DNA of 64,000 bases from Exiguobacterium sp. s193 (GTDB lineage: Bacteria; Bacillota; Bacilli; Exiguobacteriales; Exiguobacteriaceae): NCBI RefSeq assembly GCF_018618755.1, contig NZ_JACSMR010000004.1, forward strand, positions 62,001 to 126,000, given 5' to 3'. The notes beneath the pieces were generated by a model that worked only from the letters and a program-made list of their open reading frames with translations, was not told the DNA's origin and searched no databases. The position numbers and the translations under genes were made by a program. Shown piece after piece: positions 62,723 through 64,000 of the stretch. The first letter of the stretch is position 1; each line of letters starts with the position of its first letter.

Positions 62723-63022
62723 TTAGCGTGTGACGTTTCCTTCCCAGCTCATCATTCCGCCGTCGACGTTCGTGACGTCGAAGCCCGCTTGCTCCAAATA
62801 CATCGAAGCATTCATGCTCCGTCCACCAGATAAGCAAATGACGTGAATCGGTTGTTTCGCATCCAGTTCAGCTGTGCGTTCCGTCAATTCAGATAGCGGA
62901 ACATTTTTAGCTTGTTCGATATGACCACCTGCGTATTCATCCGTTTCGCGGACATCAATCAACTGGATGGATGCATCCGTTTGAAGTGTTTGTTCAAGTT
63001 CAATCGTTGATATGTTTTTCAT
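62723..63022 (-). CDS. Single-domain rhodanese upstream of cstB
   Basis: 99 residues. The active-site loop is VICLSGGRSMNAS, preceded by QLIDVRETDEYAGGHIEQA. The start is ATG 63022 with AAAAGGAGAGAACTTCC; the frame to 63100 covers the operator and promoter. It lies 46 bases before cstB and should be co-transcribed with it. Confidence 0.9.
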   Translation of the reverse strand: MKNISTIELEQTLQTDASIQLIDVRETDEYAGGHIEQAKNVPLSELTERTAELDAKQPIHVICLSGGRSMNASMYLEQAGFDVTNVDGGMMSWEGNVTR

Positions 63023-63071
63023 GGAAGTTCTCTCCTTTTGTTGCCCGTTCGGCAAAATGATTTCTGTCCAT

Positions 63072-63100
63072 AATATACCCCCTGCGGTATTAAAAATCAA
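63072..63100 (-). promoter_or_regulatory. Promoter of rhodanese-cstB with CstR-type operator
   Basis: Minus strand TTGATT (63095-63100), 17 bases, TATATT (63072-63077). The operator ATACCCCCTGCGGTAT (63075-63090) covers the -10 and spacer, the same placement as at cstR. Shares WTACC...GGTAT with the three other sites. Confidence 0.75.
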
Positions 63101-63120
63101 GGAAAAGGATTATTCCGACA

Positions 63121-63155
63121 AAAAAAGCAGCTCCCCGTTTCAGGGGAACTGCTTC
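63121..63155 (-). terminator. Terminator of the ABC exporter gene
   Basis: AGCAGCTCCCC pairs with GGGGAACTGCT; on the minus strand followed by TTTTTTT. Confidence 0.85.
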
Positions 63156-63168
63156 ATTTTTGATCCTG

Positions 63169-64000
63169 TCAGACGACTTCTTTTTCGGAAAACTGACTGT
63201 TGTAAAGGTCCGCATAGAAACCATCTGCTTTTAACAACGCTTCATGCGTTCCTTGTTCGATGACACGTCCTTGATCCATGACGAGGATTAAGTCCGCATC
63301 TTTAATCGTCGACAGGCGGTGGGCGATGACGAAGCTTGTCCGTCCGTCCATCAAGCGTTGCATCGCCTGCTGGATGAAGATTTCCGTCCGCGTATCGACG
63401 CTCGACGTCGCTTCATCCAAAATCATGATCGGTGGATCGGCGAGGACCGCACGGGCAATCGTCAACAATTGTTTTTGCCCTTGTGAGATGTTCGAGGCCT
63501 CTTCGTTCAAGACCGTCTCATACCCGTCCGGTAACGTCCGGATGAAGTGATCGGCATGGGCTGCTTTAGCCGCATCGATGATGTCTTCTTCCGATGCTCC
63601 GACTTTCCCGTACGCGAGGTTATCGCGGATCGTCCCATTAAAGAGCCATGTATCTTGTAAGACCATCCCGAAGGTCGTCCGCAAGTCTTCCCGTGACATG
63701 TCTCGCGTGTCGATTCCGTCAATCCGGATCGCACCGCCATTTAATTCATAGAAACGCATCAACAGGTTGATTAAGGTCGTTTTTCCGGCACCGGTCGGAC
63801 CGACGATGGCGACGGTTTGTCCCGGTCGGACATCGATGTTCATGTCTTCAATCAAGAGTTCTTTTCCATAACCGAAGTCGACGTGTTCAAACGCGACGGC
63901 ACCGTCCGCACGTGCCAGGTGATGTGTCGTCACTTCTTTGATTTCCTCTTCTTCATCTAATAATTCAAAAACACGTTCGGCTGCTGCGACCGTTGACTGG
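63169..64000 (-). CDS. ABC transporter permease/ATP-binding protein (partial, 5' end beyond window)
   Basis: Only the ATPase end of a half-size exporter is visible, about 276 residues, open at the right edge. Walker A is GPTGAGKTTLINLL, the signature NISQGQKQLL, Walker B IMILDEATSSVD and the H-loop AHRLST. The frame continues through codons at 63934-64000 (STVAAAERVFELLDEEEE), so the GTG at 63933 is internal and not a start. The membrane part lies off the edge. Likely a multidrug- or lipid-exporting ABC protein that pairs with a second half outside the window. Confidence 0.93.
   Translation of the reverse strand, partial: QSTVAAAERVFELLDEEEEIKEVTTHHLARADGAVAFEHVDFGYGKELLIEDMNIDVRPGQTVAIVGPTGAGKTTLINLLMRFYELNGGAIRIDGIDTRDMSREDLRTTFGMVLQDTWLFNGTIRDNLAYGKVGASEEDIIDAAKAAHADHFIRTLPDGYETVLNEEASNISQGQKQLLTIARAVLADPPIMILDEATSSVDTRTEIFIQQAMQRLMDGRTSFVIAHRLSTIKDADLILVMDQGRVIEQGTHEALLKADGFYADLYNSQFSEKEVV

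Noticed and set aside
1-64000. CRISPR array, prophage, rRNA or tRNA genes
   Set aside because: No regularly spaced short repeats, phage structural genes, or recognisable RNA gene sequences were seen on either strand.

Overview
The window looks like chromosomal DNA of a low-to-moderate GC Bacillales bacterium. The best guess is Exiguobacterium or a close relative. Grounds for this are the near-universal AAGGAGG-type ribosome binding sites, the Firmicutes families (FusB-type EF-G binding protein, YflT-type stress protein, bacterial nitric oxide synthase, CstR/CstB persulfide genes, type-2 GalT), CcpA-like cre sites, and GTG/TTG starts. Genus is inference from gene content. No rRNA, tRNA, CRISPR array or prophage was seen.

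Layout. (1) 1-11.4 kb: aromatic catabolism. The minus-strand operon paaK-paaA-paaB-paaC-paaD-EthD-enoyl-CoA hydratase (cut by the left edge) is divergent from a plus-strand operon: thioesterase, phenylalanine dehydrogenase, and the four genes of a 2-oxoacid dehydrogenase complex (E1alpha, E1beta, E2, E3). Together they suggest phenylalanine -> phenylpyruvate -> phenylacetyl-CoA -> ring epoxide, with PaaK adding external phenylacetate. ogt follows. (2) 12.3-26.6 kb: galactoside use, all on the minus strand: ROK repressor, unknown protein, ABC importer without an ATPase, GH42 beta-galactosidase, GH36 alpha-galactosidase, galK, galE, galT, galM. A cre site overlaps the main promoter. (3) 26.8-43.7 kb: mixed housekeeping and stress genes: MBL hydrolase, MarR-MMPL pair, UspA, YflT-like protein, FusB-like protein, GGDEF protein, CHASE3 histidine kinase, subtilase, MsrA-MsrB fusion, and small membrane proteins. 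(4) 43.9-50.7 kb: a reactive-sulfur (persulfide) cluster under a CstR-like repressor, with TusA, rhodanese, DsrE-like and persulfide dioxygenase genes and two TauE-type exporters, one divergent from a LysR gene. (5) 51-59 kb: YihY, nitric oxide synthase plus Nudix, a secreted orphan, a TnpB-only IS605-type element, a GNAT acetyltransferase and an APC permease. (6) 59.3-64 kb: TM-helix-repeat MscS-like protein, cstB, a rhodanese with its own CstR-type operator, and an ABC exporter cut by the right edge.

Between genes, a ~142 bp structured repeat occurs in three good copies (25.1, 50.8 and 57.5 kb), one remnant (53.7 kb) and one related element (12.1 kb). Four 16-bp CstR-type operators tie the two sulfur clusters, 14 kb apart, into one probable regulon. 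The most interesting hypotheses are the linkage of phenylalanine dehydrogenase and a dedicated 2-oxoacid dehydrogenase to the paa genes, the shared CstR operators, and the covarying structured repeat.
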